A stretch of DNA of 64,000 bases from Rhodothermales bacterium (GCA_958296045.1 CATQHT010000003.1:259246-323245), one strand, 5' to 3'. Counted from the stretch's first letter, positions 32,347-42,158 are shown. Notes: generated by a model not told the origin, from the letters alone. Program-made: numbers and translations.

Positions 32347-35022
32347 CTACCCGGTAATCACTCAAGCAGCTTGACAACGAGCCCTCAAGGTGCATAGGGC
32401 GGGCAGATCTTGGCCCTTAGCCACGCGGTTACCCGACAAGAAAAGCATAGCCCTCGTAGCGGGAGGCCTGCGCTTCGCGCTGGAGGTGAATGTTACGCTG
32501 TTCTAAGTGGTAGATGCGAAGGGTCAAGGCCATTCGCGTAGCGAGCGTGAGTTAAGGGTGTATGCGCCGACTGCGACGGGCACGTATATCCCCCTCGCTT
32601 TGCGGGCATGCACCTTGCGGAGCGTGCGGTGAGCGAAACCGTTGAGATTGCCGAGCCTACGCCATGCGCTATGGTGGCTGGCGCTCCACAAGGTCGTAAA
32701 TCGCTCCGAGTTCTTCGTAGGCTATGGCGCGCATCTGCAGACTTGCGTACCCACGCCACATGATTTCGTGCCCAGGCGGCGGGTCGTGCTTTCGGTTCAT
32801 GTAGCCGCCCATCATCGCCATCAACAAAATTCCCGAGGTGAGGTCCTTGAGTTCGGGAAGGTCGTAATTGCGGGCATAGACCCGCAACATATGCATCTCC
32901 GCGTCCGTGAAAATCACTTCCGCGTCCATGCTGGCAGTTACACGCCCCAACAGCGTCATGAGCATGAGCCGCCAGGACGTAACGATATACAGCGTTATTA
33001 CCCGGTGCAGGTTCTCTGCCTGCTGCATGCGCAGCTTTTCGACGCGGCAACCCGTCTTGAGTACCCGAAAGGTGTCCTCCACGCGCCAGCGCAGGGTGTA
33101 GTATTCCAGTATCTGCTCTGCCTCCTGTAGTGAGGTAACCTCCACGGTGGTTAGCAGAAACCACTCAATCCGATCTGCACCTTTGGGCGGTGCTATCTCA
33201 CGAACGTGGACCGCGGAGACCTTCACGGGATCTTCGGCAAACCCGCCTGTTGCTGGCAGCCTCACTTGGCGAAAACGCACCTCCATGCGTGCATTACGCT
33301 TCGGACGGCCCTTGTGCGTGATCCGACCAGACTTCGCCCGAAGACTCAGACGCTCTACCAAGAGCTCCAGCACACCGGCAGCAGGTCCACGGCGCATGGC
33401 TTTAAACAGGCGATCATGGTTCTTACCCAGATTCCGATCGTGTTTGGCCCGAATCAGCACATCGGTCCGCTTCAAACTGCGCTGCGCCGCAAAGATCTCG
33501 AATGCATCCGCTTCCCGGTCCATCACGCTAAGCACGCGCGTCTTGCGCGGCAGCGTCTGTGCAGCCTCATCTATGTCGCGAAGCCCGTCAATCCATTGAT
33601 GCGTCGTGGTTTGCCCTTCCTTTTTTCTGTACGAACACCGTAATACTCCCAAGGGCAATCCCTCGTCGTTCAACGCCAGGGTCGCGTGCAGATGTACGCC
33701 GCGCGCCTGTGCCGTGGTCTGGTTACTACCGATTACTTCCAATCCGTCGCACTGCGGACGTGTGCTGTAACTAATGTCTGTACCATCCTGCACGCACAGC
33801 ACCGTTTTCTGGGTGCGCATCCGCTCAATGGTCCGCTGCCGGTGCGGCGCCAGTATCTTCGCAGGTGTGATGCCGAACCTATCGGCCTTCTCGATGAATC
33901 GCCAATATCCCCTTACAGCAGCTAAGTCTCGGTTAGGAACCGTGGTTACGGGCTTTCCCATCGTTTTTGCTACTAGTGCCGCGCTCTTTACCAGACGGGC
34001 GGTGCGCCGAATATGGCCCAACGCTGCACCGCCGAATTCCTGTTCCGCCCAAGAGTCGCTCGCCAGCCCAGCGCCCACCTCCAGCCGGGGTCGCAATTCC
34101 ACATGCGGTACGCCCAGCCGATCGCGCCACGCAGGATCCAGTTCATAGGCGAATACCTTCTTCCGTGAACGCTTTCCCACGCCGCTCGGTGCATGCCGAC
34201 CGCGCCCCTGGGTGAGACCTAAGTATTGGAAGCCTGCTGCCTTGAAACACGTACCCTCGTAACGTGGACACACGAAGGTCTCTACCACGTAAGGTACATA
34301 CTTATACCGGGCCATGAAGTCGGAGGACAATCGCCGAAACACGCGACCCAGCACGAAGCTCGCCAGATTCTTGCACCGAACACTTGGACGAATCAGAAAA
34401 CGACTCAGGTTCACTACGCGCTTAAGATGGCCGCTGCGCTGCTCATGACTCCAGGCCATCCACCGGTCCCGCGCCCTGAGATAAAGCGCAGCGGCAGAGA
34501 AACCGACCGCCCCCAGATAACCGTGGGCGCTCTTAATTAGGTAGCGCATTTGTGCTCCCGCAAAGGTGGTCACCCCCCGCGGATGCTCTTCGTCCATAAG
34601 CGTATTCCAGATGGCGCGATCTTGTGCGCTGTCTACTCGGACGATCTCGAAATCCTCGATCTCGCGCACATCAGCCGGAACGTCCACCGCCTCTGGTACC
34701 GGTTTACCCAATAGCCGTGGCTTGGTGATTTGAAGCTTCACCTGTGGAGGGGGTAAAGCAATCTGCTCTTCAGAATGCAGCACCCTAAGGGCCTTCATGC
34801 AGCCCGCCAGCCGCTTCTCGCCACGTGCATCGACCAAGCGGAATTGCTCGCACACCATACCCGCGAGCGCACGCCGACTCTTATCACGGTGCGCCGCTAC
34901 CGTAGCCGACACCTCCGGCACGGCTCTGCGAAGCGTTTCCAAGATCCCGAGTGGCCCCTGCATGCCCGTAAGGTAACGGACACAAACGTAGTTGTTAAGT
35001 CGATTACTAGACGAAGGGGGAG
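32347..35022 (-). mobile_element. IS4-type element with DruA-domain transposase (2676 bp)
   Basis: Inserted in the IS256-like remnant; GCCTAGGC occurs at 32339-32346 and 35023-35030 and is the likely 8-bp target duplication. The ends (CTACCCGG and inverted CTCCCCCT, with an inner CTTgACAAC match) are only weakly inverted-repeated. The boundaries come from where similarity to the interrupted element stops and resumes. It carries one gene and about 320 bases downstream of it without a supported gene. Confidence 0.75.
32669..34963 (-). CDS. IS4-type transposase fused to an N-terminal DruA (DUF4338) domain
   Basis: 764 residues. About 118-285 match DUF4338, the family of Druantia protein DruA: MRYLIKSAHGYLGAVGFSAA, RARDRWMAWSHEQR, VNLSRFLIRPSVRCKNLAS, VETFVCPRYEGTCFKAAG and TQGRGRH. 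About 300-410 is a Tn5-type DNA-binding domain (WAEQEFGGAALGHIRRTARL), and about 410-720 a DDE domain with VQDGTDISY, MDREADAFEIF and the exact Y-2-R-3-E-6-K signature of IS4 (YTLRWRVEDTFRVLK). Such fusions occur in known IS4-like transposases. The gene is intact. Confidence 0.9.
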   Translation of the reverse strand: MQGPLGILETLRRAVPEVSATVAAHRDKSRRALAGMVCEQFRLVDARGEKRLAGCMKALRVLHSEEQIALPPPQVKLQITKPRLLGKPVPEAVDVPADVREIEDFEIVRVDSAQDRAIWNTLMDEEHPRGVTTFAGAQMRYLIKSAHGYLGAVGFSAAALYLRARDRWMAWSHEQRSGHLKRVVNLSRFLIRPSVRCKNLASFVLGRVFRRLSSDFMARYKYVPYVVETFVCPRYEGTCFKAAGFQYLGLTQGRGRHAPSGVGKRSRKKVFAYELDPAWRDRLGVPHVELRPRLEVGAGLASDSWAEQEFGGAALGHIRRTARLVKSAALVAKTMGKPVTTVPNRDLAAVRGYWRFIEKADRFGITPAKILAPHRQRTIERMRTQKTVLCVQDGTDISYSTRPQCDGLEVIGSNQTTAQARGVHLHATLALNDEGLPLGVLRCSYRKKEGQTTTHQWIDGLRDIDEAAQTLPRKTRVLSVMDREADAFEIFAAQRSLKRTDVLIRAKHDRNLGKNHDRLFKAMRRGPAAGVLELLVERLSLRAKSGRITHKGRPKRNARMEVRFRQVRLPATGGFAEDPVKVSAVHVREIAPPKGADRIEWFLLTTVEVTSLQEAEQILEYYTLRWRVEDTFRVLKTGCRVEKLRMQQAENLHRVITLYIVTSWRLMLMTLLGRVTASMDAEVIFTDAEMHMLRVYARNYDLPELKDLTSGILLMAMMGGYMNRKHDPPPGHEIMWRGYASLQMRAIAYEELGAIYDLVERQPP

Positions 35023-35074
35023 GCCTAGGCTGCTTCGAGTGCGGAGGCTGAGCCGAGACCCTACCATTGCCTGG
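35023..35074 (-). mobile_element. Remnant of the IS256-like element, transposase 3' part
   Basis: Inverted match to about 9300-9360 of the intact element (GAGGCTGAGCCGA and CCCTAC shared). It continues the remnant at 31994-32346 across the IS4-type insertion. The rest of that copy is missing. Confidence 0.75.
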
Positions 35075-35115
35075 GGGACTGCACCATTCGTAGTTGGCTG
35101 TTGGCGATTGCTGCT
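35075..35115 (+). repeat. Solo IS256-like terminal repeat
   Basis: GGGACTGCACCATTCGTAG and about 20 more bases match the element ends at 7042 and 9705. Its outward side faces the remnant at 35074, so it is not the missing end of that remnant. The sequence to its right does not match the element interior. Confidence 0.65.
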
Positions 35116-35424
35116 AGGCGGGCCCAGGAAGCGCACGACCACTTACGACGCGCCCTTTGGCCATATGGACCGCGAAAAAGACTACGCGGAGGCCTGGGAG
35201 CACTTTGACTGCTTCAAGGCATCAGAACATCGGTAATTCCACCATCGATTCAAATCAGCGGCGCCCGCTGGCATTCGGATTCCTGCTGACGTGCTTCGGT
35301 GGGGTGAGCCAGACAAATGGAACGCGGCGCGCTTAAGCAACCGAACACTTTCGAGCGCCCTACGCAGCGTGATGCGTTTCAAGCGATCGCCCGGGCCAAA
35401 CGCCCAGCCGCGGCACGCAGCTGA
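35116..35424. other. Intergenic stretch before ybeY
   Basis: No supported gene. It may contain the inner part of an unidentified mobile element whose end is at 35075. Confidence 0.35.
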
Positions 35425-35832
35425 TCATACCAGGAAACGATCCTCCTCGCGGCGCATCCGGGCGCGACCGGCCTCGTCGCTATCGTCAAAGCCGCACAAG
35501 TGGAGTACCCCGTGAATCACGTAGCGCTGTACCTCCTGCTCAAATCTCGCACCATGCGCCGCACAATGCTCAGCAGCAAAGTCCATGTTGACGTACACCT
35601 CTGCATCGATGACTTCGGTGCCGCCCAGCGGAAAGGCCAAAACATCGGTTTCGTAGTCCCCACCGCGAAATTGCCTGTTGAGCGCCTGCATCACCTCCCG
35701 ATCCGTAAGGACAATTCCCAAGGAAGCGACAGACCGACCATGCTCATTGAGCACGCACCTCAGTATACGGAGCAGTGAGGCTTCGCACACCCGGAGCGAC
35801 GCGTGCTGCTGCGCGATAAACACCGCCTCCAA
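35425..35832 (-). CDS. ybeY: Endoribonuclease YbeY
   Basis: 135 residues. Zn-dependent RNase acting in 16S rRNA maturation and ribosome quality control. The signature HGVLHLCGFDD is near residue 112; the third metal ligand, His in most bacteria, is Asp, as is usual in Bacteroidota. VASLGIVLTDREVMQALN and DVLAFPLGG also match the family. The start is uncertain: TTG at 35832 or GTG three codons on; the preceding gene ends 3 bases upstream. Confidence 0.88.
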   Translation of the reverse strand: MEAVFIAQQHASLRVCEASLLRILRCVLNEHGRSVASLGIVLTDREVMQALNRQFRGGDYETDVLAFPLGGTEVIDAEVYVNMDFAAEHCAAHGARFEQEVQRYVIHGVLHLCGFDDSDEAGRARMRREEDRFLV

Positions 35833-35835
35833 TGG

Positions 35836-36291
35836 TTAGCCTATATCCCTGAATATGTCTTCAGCCATCGAAAGCGCTACCGAACTCATGATCAGCGCGG
35901 GATCCAGCTTCGTGAAATCTGTGGACAACAGGCGATTATCAAAGTTGGAATAAAGGGAGCATCCAGCGGTGCGCTCGACCACCAAGCCATTAGTGATGCC
36001 ACTTTGGTGCGCATAAAAGATCACCTCGCCCAACTCCTGGCTCTCTATATAGCCGGTGCAACCCTGAAGCTGCAACATCGAGCTTAGCGTTGTGACTTCC
36101 ACCAGGCTGGCCAAACCCTCGTTACGCATAGGTGCGGGCACAATCAGGTCCCACGTGATCGTCAGCGTGATGGCACGACCGGACTCCTTGTCCACCAGAT
36201 CGTATCGGACGGACGATTTGTCATGGCGCGCCGTAACTCCGAGCGCCTGGCCAATGCGCGCAAAATCCTGATTAGTAAAGCGAAACTCCAT
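35836..36291 (-). CDS. Conserved hypothetical protein, 151 residues
   Basis: A soluble alpha/beta protein (FRFTNQDFARIGQALGV; VRYDLVDKESGRAITLTITW; GYIESQELGEVIFYAHQ). It lies immediately before ybeY and after the DUF2723 gene in one direction. No family recognised. Confidence 0.7.
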   Translation of the reverse strand: MEFRFTNQDFARIGQALGVTARHDKSSVRYDLVDKESGRAITLTITWDLIVPAPMRNEGLASLVEVTTLSSMLQLQGCTGYIESQELGEVIFYAHQSGITNGLVVERTAGCSLYSNFDNRLLSTDFTKLDPALIMSSVALSMAEDIFRDIG

Positions 36292-36395
36292 CTGGCTGAG
36301 GCAATGCTTGGCGGGCGCGCTGGCGCCCTATTCATGATGGCGTACTATCCACGTCCGATGACAACTGCAAAGGCGGTGTCCACCTGGGTACAACT

Positions 36396-39305
36396 CTATT
36401 CAAGAGCTTCCTGAACAGTGTCGGGCACAGAATCTGGGGCGCCTGAGGACGTATCCGACTGGGTCGTATCTCCCTCAAGAGCTCCCTCGACCGTAGCACG
36501 TACAGAAGCTGGGGTAACATCAGCGTCAATCCCCAACAGCTCATTGATCCTGTTGCGGAATGAGGCATAGGCCTCATAGTCCTCCACAGTGATGTAGGTG
36601 TCTAGAATCTGCGTAGCCATGGAAAACAGCATCTGCTGCGACTGAGCGGCAGTGGCGTCGATGCGCAGATTTCGCAGCACAAAGGGCTCAGCTCGCTTGA
36701 AAATCTCCACCGCGGTATCCAGTCGGCCCGCCATCTCGTAGGCCCGTGCCGGAAACACGAATGAAGCCAGGTCGCCCGGAATAGTTTCATAAGGAATCTC
36801 CTCCATGATCCAGTCCATCAGTTCGACCGCTTCTGTCGCATAGCCGGCCTCAATCATTCCCAAAGCCGTCTGAGCGAAGACATTGCGGTAGTTGTCCACC
36901 ATGTTCCGGATGTTATCGTCATAGTAAACGCCTGGGTCGTCAAGGTTGGTGAACCGAAACCTGCGCAGCACCTGCGGCGAATAGATGGGATCCACCCGGC
37001 CGAGCTCCTCCCCACTGCTTATCGGAACGACACGATTTGCCTGACCCTCCAGCTGAAAATACTTGTCAAGGCCTACCCTGCCGTCCGGTGCCACCGTTAC
37101 AGCGAAATATACCGGGCGCTGCCAGCCCTGCACCGCATTGGTATGAAGGATGTCCACCACGGCCTGATCTGCCGCATAGAGCGCGCGGAGCGTGTTACCG
37201 TCCGCATCCTGCCCAAGCGACCTGCCTTCGAGCCTCCATATCATGGGACTCTCAACATGATCCAGGTTGTGAGACGCCGCAAAGACCTCTGAGCTGGTAC
37301 GAAGCGCTGCTGTGTCAACAGGCAGCGACAAATCAGTAGGCTGCCAGCGCGCCACCTCAATATCGTCAATTCGACTGTCTGGCAACGAGATCGGCAAGGG
37401 TGCGGAATCCCGTGACGGCTGATTCTTTAGCTGCTTGATATACCATGGCGTATTCAATAGCGAGAGATTCGCCACGCGCACATCACGCCTAACACCTTCC
37501 ACCTCCTGTGCATACCAGAGCGGAAACGTATCATTGTCTCCGTTGGTGAACAGTATCGCGTTCTCGTCCAGACTGTTTAGCATGTTGTAGGCATAATCTG
37601 GAGCGGCATATCGACCGGAACGGTCGTGATCATCATAATTCTCCAATGCCATCTGGCCAGGTACCGCCAGGAACATCAGTGGCGGCAACACCCAACAGGC
37701 CAGCCTGCGGACCTTCTCACCTGACGCCTCCAGCACCATCTGCATGACGCCCGTCGCTCCAATCCCTATCCAAAGACTGAAGGCGAAAAAGCTGGCCACA
37801 TACGAGTAGTCGCGCTCGCGCGGCTGCATTGGCGTCTGGTTCAGATACAGGATGATGCCTATACCGGTCACCAGAAACAGCACCAGAACGCTAAAGGCCC
37901 GCCGCCAGTCCTTCGTAAAGTGATACATCATGCCCAGCATCCCCAACAGCAGCGGAATAGCAAAATACTTGTTGCGGCTAGCTCTCTCGCTGGGCGTCTG
38001 GAAAAAGGTCTCATACTCTCCGTCCAAAAACGGCAACCCCGTGATGGCACGCGCATCCTGGACATCGCTCTCGCGCCCTGCAAACTGCCACAGAAAGTAT
38101 CGCACATACATGTGCCCGACCTGGTAACGCCAGAAAAACTCCGTATCAGAATCATACTGAGCATAAAAACGCGCATGATTCGGAGCGAGCGAGTAGCGCC
38201 TGGGAAATGTCTTTTCCCGCCTGGAAACCTGACCCGTACTATTGTTAAACGAAGGACCGCGCAATAACGGGGTTTCTCCGTACTGTTCCCGAGCGAGATA
38301 AGAGACGATGGCGGCCGGATTTTCAGGGTCGTTTTCGTCAATTGGAGGGTCTGCCGCACTCCGGATGAAGATGACCGCGTACGTCGAATACCCGACAAGC
38401 ACCATCAGGAGGCAGATGCTGGCGAGGTTTAGCACTGGACGGCGGCGAACATGGGAATAGTACACCAGACCAATCACCATTGCGGCTACCGCAAACATCG
38501 CAAAGAGGGGGTTCCCGGTGCTACCAGCAAAAACCGGCAGCTTCTGCACTATGCCTGGATAGATGATGAGGAAGATGCCGGACGCCACAATCAGGGCCAT
38601 CAGTACCCCGGCCCAGCGGCGCATGGAGCTCCACTCCGGCTTGCCGGGGACGCTCCACTCCTCACGATCAAAGCGGACAAAGAAGATGATCAGTGCAATA
38701 AAGAACAACGCCAACAAGCTCAGGAGGTGCGCCCCTATAGCCAGCCCGAACAAGTAGGCCACCAGAACCAGTATCCTGTTGCTGCGCATCCCATCCGATC
38801 CGCCTTCCCGCGCCATATCGCACCAGCGCAGGATCAGCCATACCACCAGCGCCGTAAACAGCATGGACATGGCATAGACTTCGGCCTCTACGGCGTTATA
38901 CCAGAACGAGTCGGTAACAGCGAAGGTACACGCTCCAATGAGCCCGCCCACCATGGCCGCGATGCGGGAACCCGTCCCTGCATCCGCATGCGAACCCTGA
39001 AACTCCCGCACGAGGCGGACGACGATCCAGTAGGTGAGCAGGATGGTGAAGGCACTGCAGAGGACCGACACCAGGTTCACCGCTAGCGACACCGACGAAG
39101 CCGGCACGAACATGGCAAACAGCCTCCCTATCAGCATGTAGAAAGGAGCGCCGGGCGGATGTGACACCTGAAGCCCGTTGGAGATGGCAATAAACTCTCC
39201 AGCATCCCAGAAGCTAGCCGTCGGTGACACAGTAAAGCTGTACAACACAAGCGCGAACAGAAAGACACACGCTGCGATGATGCGATCAATTCGCGTCCAG
39301 TTCAT
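36396..39305 (-). CDS. DUF2723 polytopic membrane protein
   Basis: 969 residues from ATG at 39305 (an upstream TTG is in frame). The first ~130 residues carry the DUF2723 signature: FTVSPTASFWDAGEFIA (Asp-Ala-Gly-Glu motif) and QVSHPPGAPFYMLIGRLFA, typical of GT-C-fold glycosyltransferases and of eukaryotic TMEM260, an O-mannosyltransferase. About twelve helices fill residues 1-590, then a soluble C-terminal region with helical repeats extends to 969 and ends in a Ser/Thr/Asp-rich tail. The first loop Asp/Glu is the likely catalytic base. Substrate in bacteria is unknown; glycosylation of exported proteins is the likely role. The family is widespread in Bacteroidota and relatives. Confidence 0.88.
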   Translation of the reverse strand: MNWTRIDRIIAACVFLFALVLYSFTVSPTASFWDAGEFIAISNGLQVSHPPGAPFYMLIGRLFAMFVPASSVSLAVNLVSVLCSAFTILLTYWIVVRLVREFQGSHADAGTGSRIAAMVGGLIGACTFAVTDSFWYNAVEAEVYAMSMLFTALVVWLILRWCDMAREGGSDGMRSNRILVLVAYLFGLAIGAHLLSLLALFFIALIIFFVRFDREEWSVPGKPEWSSMRRWAGVLMALIVASGIFLIIYPGIVQKLPVFAGSTGNPLFAMFAVAAMVIGLVYYSHVRRRPVLNLASICLLMVLVGYSTYAVIFIRSAADPPIDENDPENPAAIVSYLAREQYGETPLLRGPSFNNSTGQVSRREKTFPRRYSLAPNHARFYAQYDSDTEFFWRYQVGHMYVRYFLWQFAGRESDVQDARAITGLPFLDGEYETFFQTPSERASRNKYFAIPLLLGMLGMMYHFTKDWRRAFSVLVLFLVTGIGIILYLNQTPMQPRERDYSYVASFFAFSLWIGIGATGVMQMVLEASGEKVRRLACWVLPPLMFLAVPGQMALENYDDHDRSGRYAAPDYAYNMLNSLDENAILFTNGDNDTFPLWYAQEVEGVRRDVRVANLSLLNTPWYIKQLKNQPSRDSAPLPISLPDSRIDDIEVARWQPTDLSLPVDTAALRTSSEVFAASHNLDHVESPMIWRLEGRSLGQDADGNTLRALYAADQAVVDILHTNAVQGWQRPVYFAVTVAPDGRVGLDKYFQLEGQANRVVPISSGEELGRVDPIYSPQVLRRFRFTNLDDPGVYYDDNIRNMVDNYRNVFAQTALGMIEAGYATEAVELMDWIMEEIPYETIPGDLASFVFPARAYEMAGRLDTAVEIFKRAEPFVLRNLRIDATAAQSQQMLFSMATQILDTYITVEDYEAYASFRNRINELLGIDADVTPASVRATVEGALEGDTTQSDTSSGAPDSVPDTVQEALE

Positions 39306-39425
39306 TACGGGCCTGGTTTGCCACTTGGGGACAGTCCATTGCAACGATTATTCGAGAGCCATGTTGCCTGGCGGAGCATGCCAGGCGGTGGTGTGCAGCG
39401 CGTTGCCACGGCAGCTTGGAGCTCT

Positions 39426-40775
39426 GTGAGGCATTTTCATCGGATAGCGCTGCGCGGACTTCTGGGGCCGTTTTTTGGCTGGCTGGGCCTCCTCCTGTTT
39501 TTGATCCTGCTGCAGTTCCTTATCAAATACCTGCCAGACCTTGCAGGTCGCGACCTTCCGCCGCTCTTGATCTGTGAGCTTGTTGCCTACAACCTCGCGT
39601 ACATGGTGGTGTTGGCCGTGCCGATGTCTGCAATGTTGGCCTCTCTGATGGCATTCGGCACGCTGGCCGAGTCGCGCGCGTATGTCGTGATCAAGACCAG
39701 CGGCGTCTCAGCCTTCTCGGTGATCTGGCCAGCGCTGGTGGCCGGAGGCATCCTGGCTTTGGGGATGAGTTACTTCAACAACGTGCTGCTTCCCGAAGCC
39801 AATTTCCGGGCGCACTCGATCTGGCAGGATGTGCATGCGAAGCGTCCAGGATTCGATCTGCAGCCAGGCGTCTTCTACGACGGGCTGGACGAATATGCAA
39901 TCCTTGTCCGGCATCGCACAGGCAACAGGCTTGAGGACATACTCATCTATGATCAGACCAACGGTCGAGGTCGAGGTGCCACCATCAGGGCCACCTCCGG
40001 CCGACTCGCGTCGCGCGGTGCGGCGGCTGTGCTGGACCTGGAAAAAGGCGAGATCCATCGTTTTCTGCCCAACACCACCGCCGACATGCGTGAACGCTAT
40101 GAGCGATCGACCTTCAATCGGCTGCGCCTGACGCTCGACCTATCGGAATTCAACTTCGCGCGCGCATCGCTAAGCGGACGTCCCCGCTCTGACCGCTCTA
40201 CGCGCACCTCCGTGATGGTTCGCGTGGTGGATTCACTGCGCACCCTCGTCAAAGCTTCGCGTGCGAGTCTGAGAAGTACCGTACCGGTTGTGGCCCCATC
40301 GGGTACATCGACAGCCAGCCGGCCGGAGGACCTTCGGCGTGTGCACGCGATGGCTGGCAATGCAGCGCGCATGGCGTCGGACGAGGTCGCACGCACACAC
40401 CGTGGCATAGAGCGCCAGATGCGGTACATAAATCGTTACAGCGTGGAGATTCACAAGAAATACTCGATCGCCGCGGCGTGCCTCATCTTTATCCTTCTGG
40501 GGGCACCGCTGGGGCTCAGCATCCGGCGTGGCGGACTTGGAGTATCCGCTCTGATACCAATTGGCGTATTCCTGTTGTACTGGACCACGCTGGTGCAAGG
40601 CGAAAAGCTGGCAGACCGGGGATTAATGAGTCCTTGGATCAGTATGTGGACGGCCAACATCCTGGTCGGCTTGGTTGCACTGGGGATGTTTCTGTATGTG
40701 TCGCTCGAACTTCGTGCTGTGCCCCCGCTGCTGATGCGGCATAAGCGCAAGGCCGGACATATCAAGCAGCCGTAG
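39426..40775 (+). CDS. LptF/LptG-family permease
   Basis: 449 residues from GTG at 39426, preceded by GGAG at 4 bases. Pattern: three N-terminal helices (GWLGLLLFLILLQFLIKYLP; AYNLAYMVVLAVPMSAMLAS), a periplasmic beta-jellyroll of about 200 residues (QPGVFYDGLDEYAILVRH), and three C-terminal helices (KYSIAAACLIFILLGAPLGL). Permease of the LPS transport ABC complex that extracts lipopolysaccharide from the inner membrane. I cannot say whether it is LptF or LptG. Diverges from the DUF2723 gene and is followed 2 bases later by rsmI. Confidence 0.9.
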   Translation: MRHFHRIALRGLLGPFFGWLGLLLFLILLQFLIKYLPDLAGRDLPPLLICELVAYNLAYMVVLAVPMSAMLASLMAFGTLAESRAYVVIKTSGVSAFSVIWPALVAGGILALGMSYFNNVLLPEANFRAHSIWQDVHAKRPGFDLQPGVFYDGLDEYAILVRHRTGNRLEDILIYDQTNGRGRGATIRATSGRLASRGAAAVLDLEKGEIHRFLPNTTADMRERYERSTFNRLRLTLDLSEFNFARASLSGRPRSDRSTRTSVMVRVVDSLRTLVKASRASLRSTVPVVAPSGTSTASRPEDLRRVHAMAGNAARMASDEVARTHRGIERQMRYINRYSVEIHKKYSIAAACLIFILLGAPLGLSIRRGGLGVSALIPIGVFLLYWTTLVQGEKLADRGLMSPWISMWTANILVGLVALGMFLYVSLELRAVPPLLMRHKRKAGHIKQP

Positions 40776-40777
40776 GC

Positions 40778-41455
40778 ATGCTTTATCTGGTACCCACCCC
40801 GATCGGCAATTTGGAGGACATCACGCTGCGAGCGTTACGTGTGCTCAAGGAGGCGGACCTAATAGCTTGCGAAGACACCCGACGTACGTTGATACTGCTC
40901 ACGCACTACGGCATTCGTACACCGATGACCAGCTACCACGACCACAATGAGCACCGCGTAGCGCCACGGCTCGTCGCGAGGATGCAGAGCGGAGAGCAAG
41001 TAGCCCTGGTATGCGATGCAGGTTCACCTGGCATCTCCGATCCAGGATTCTATCTGGTGCGCGCATGCGTCGCTCAGGACCTTCAAGTGGTGCCCCTACC
41101 TGGGCCGACCGCGCTGATTCCCGCACTGACCGCCAGCGGGCTCCCTTGCGAACGATTCGTGTTCGAGGGCTTTCTGCCACCGAAAAAGGGGCGTCGTAGC
41201 CGCTTGGAGCGCCTCGCGCACGAACACCGAACGGTGATGCTGTTTGAAGGCCCTCACCGCCTTGTGCGGACGTTGGCGGACCTGACCGCCGTGTGTGGTC
41301 CTGCGCGTCCGGCTGCTGTTGCGCGTGAGCTGTCCAAGGTTCACGAAGATGTCCAGCGCGGGCCGCTTGCGATGCTGCATGCTCATTACCAGGCGCAGCC
41401 ACGTGTGAGAGGAGAAATCGTTATCGTAATCGGCCCTGGGGCCAAGAAGCCATGA
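40778..41455 (+). CDS. rsmI: 16S rRNA (cytidine-1402-2'-O)-methyltransferase
   Basis: 225 residues. Tetrapyrrole-methylase fold with LYLVPTPIGNLEDITLRALR at the N-terminus, ACEDTRRTLILLTHYGI, VCDAGSPGISDPG (SAM-binding loop) and PLPGPTALIPALTASGLP. It methylates C1402 in the decoding centre using S-adenosylmethionine. It lacks the C-terminal ~50 residues of the E. coli protein, as many homologues do. Stop overlaps the next start (ATGA). Confidence 0.94.
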   Translation: MLYLVPTPIGNLEDITLRALRVLKEADLIACEDTRRTLILLTHYGIRTPMTSYHDHNEHRVAPRLVARMQSGEQVALVCDAGSPGISDPGFYLVRACVAQDLQVVPLPGPTALIPALTASGLPCERFVFEGFLPPKKGRRSRLERLAHEHRTVMLFEGPHRLVRTLADLTAVCGPARPAAVARELSKVHEDVQRGPLAMLHAHYQAQPRVRGEIVIVIGPGAKKP

Positions 41456-42090
41456 CCCGCGTACAGACATTCACATTCAGCCCGTACCAAACCAACAGCT
41501 ACGTCTGCTACAATGCCGGCGAAGCAGTGCTGATCGATGCCAGCGCATCGAATGCCGCGGAGCAGAGCACCGTAGTCCGCTTCATTCAGAGCCAGGGGCT
41601 GGTCCTGCGCCACCTGCTGCTCACGCATGCGCATATTGACCATATCCTAGGTTGCGCCTTTTTCGCCCGCCACTATTGCCTAAGCTGGCAGGCACACCGG
41701 GACTGCAAGACGCAGCTACGTTTCGCGAAAGCGCAGGCGGCCATGTTCGGCACAACCGTTAAGCAGCCACCCCCGCTAAATGCCTATCTGCAAGAGGGAG
41801 ACCGTGTCAGTTTCGGCAATGCGACCTGGGAGGTGCTGGACACACCGGGCCATGCGCCCGGATCGATCAGCTTCTATGACCGTGATGCCGGCTTCGTAAT
41901 GGTCGGGGATGTGCTGTTTCACGACTCTATCGGCCGTTATGATCTTCCTGGCGGCAGATTGCCTATTCTGATGCGGTCGATCTTCGAGAAGCTCCTTACG
42001 CTTCCCGACTCCACCACGGTCTACGCGGGCCACGGGCAGGCCACCACTATTGGCCGTGAGCGCTCGTGCAATCCGTTTCTGATTCAGTAG
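41452..42090 (+). CDS. Metallo-beta-lactamase-fold hydrolase (glyoxalase II-like)
   Basis: 212 residues. Metal-binding motif THAHIDHILG (HxHxDH; residues about 62-69), then His in TPGHAPGSISFY, Asp in MVGDVLFHDSIGR, and His in VYAGHGQATTIG. This is the YcbL/glyoxalase II-like branch that hydrolyses thioesters such as S-lactoylglutathione; the real substrate is unknown. Coupled to rsmI by ATGA overlap. Confidence 0.9.
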   Translation: MTRVQTFTFSPYQTNSYVCYNAGEAVLIDASASNAAEQSTVVRFIQSQGLVLRHLLLTHAHIDHILGCAFFARHYCLSWQAHRDCKTQLRFAKAQAAMFGTTVKQPPPLNAYLQEGDRVSFGNATWEVLDTPGHAPGSISFYDRDAGFVMVGDVLFHDSIGRYDLPGGRLPILMRSIFEKLLTLPDSTTVYAGHGQATTIGRERSCNPFLIQ

Positions 42091-42158
42091 TCGGGCTGAC
42101 ATACCGAATCCGTCGGAATATGCAGGCTTGTTCGGACGGAACTGCGGGTTCGAGAACG

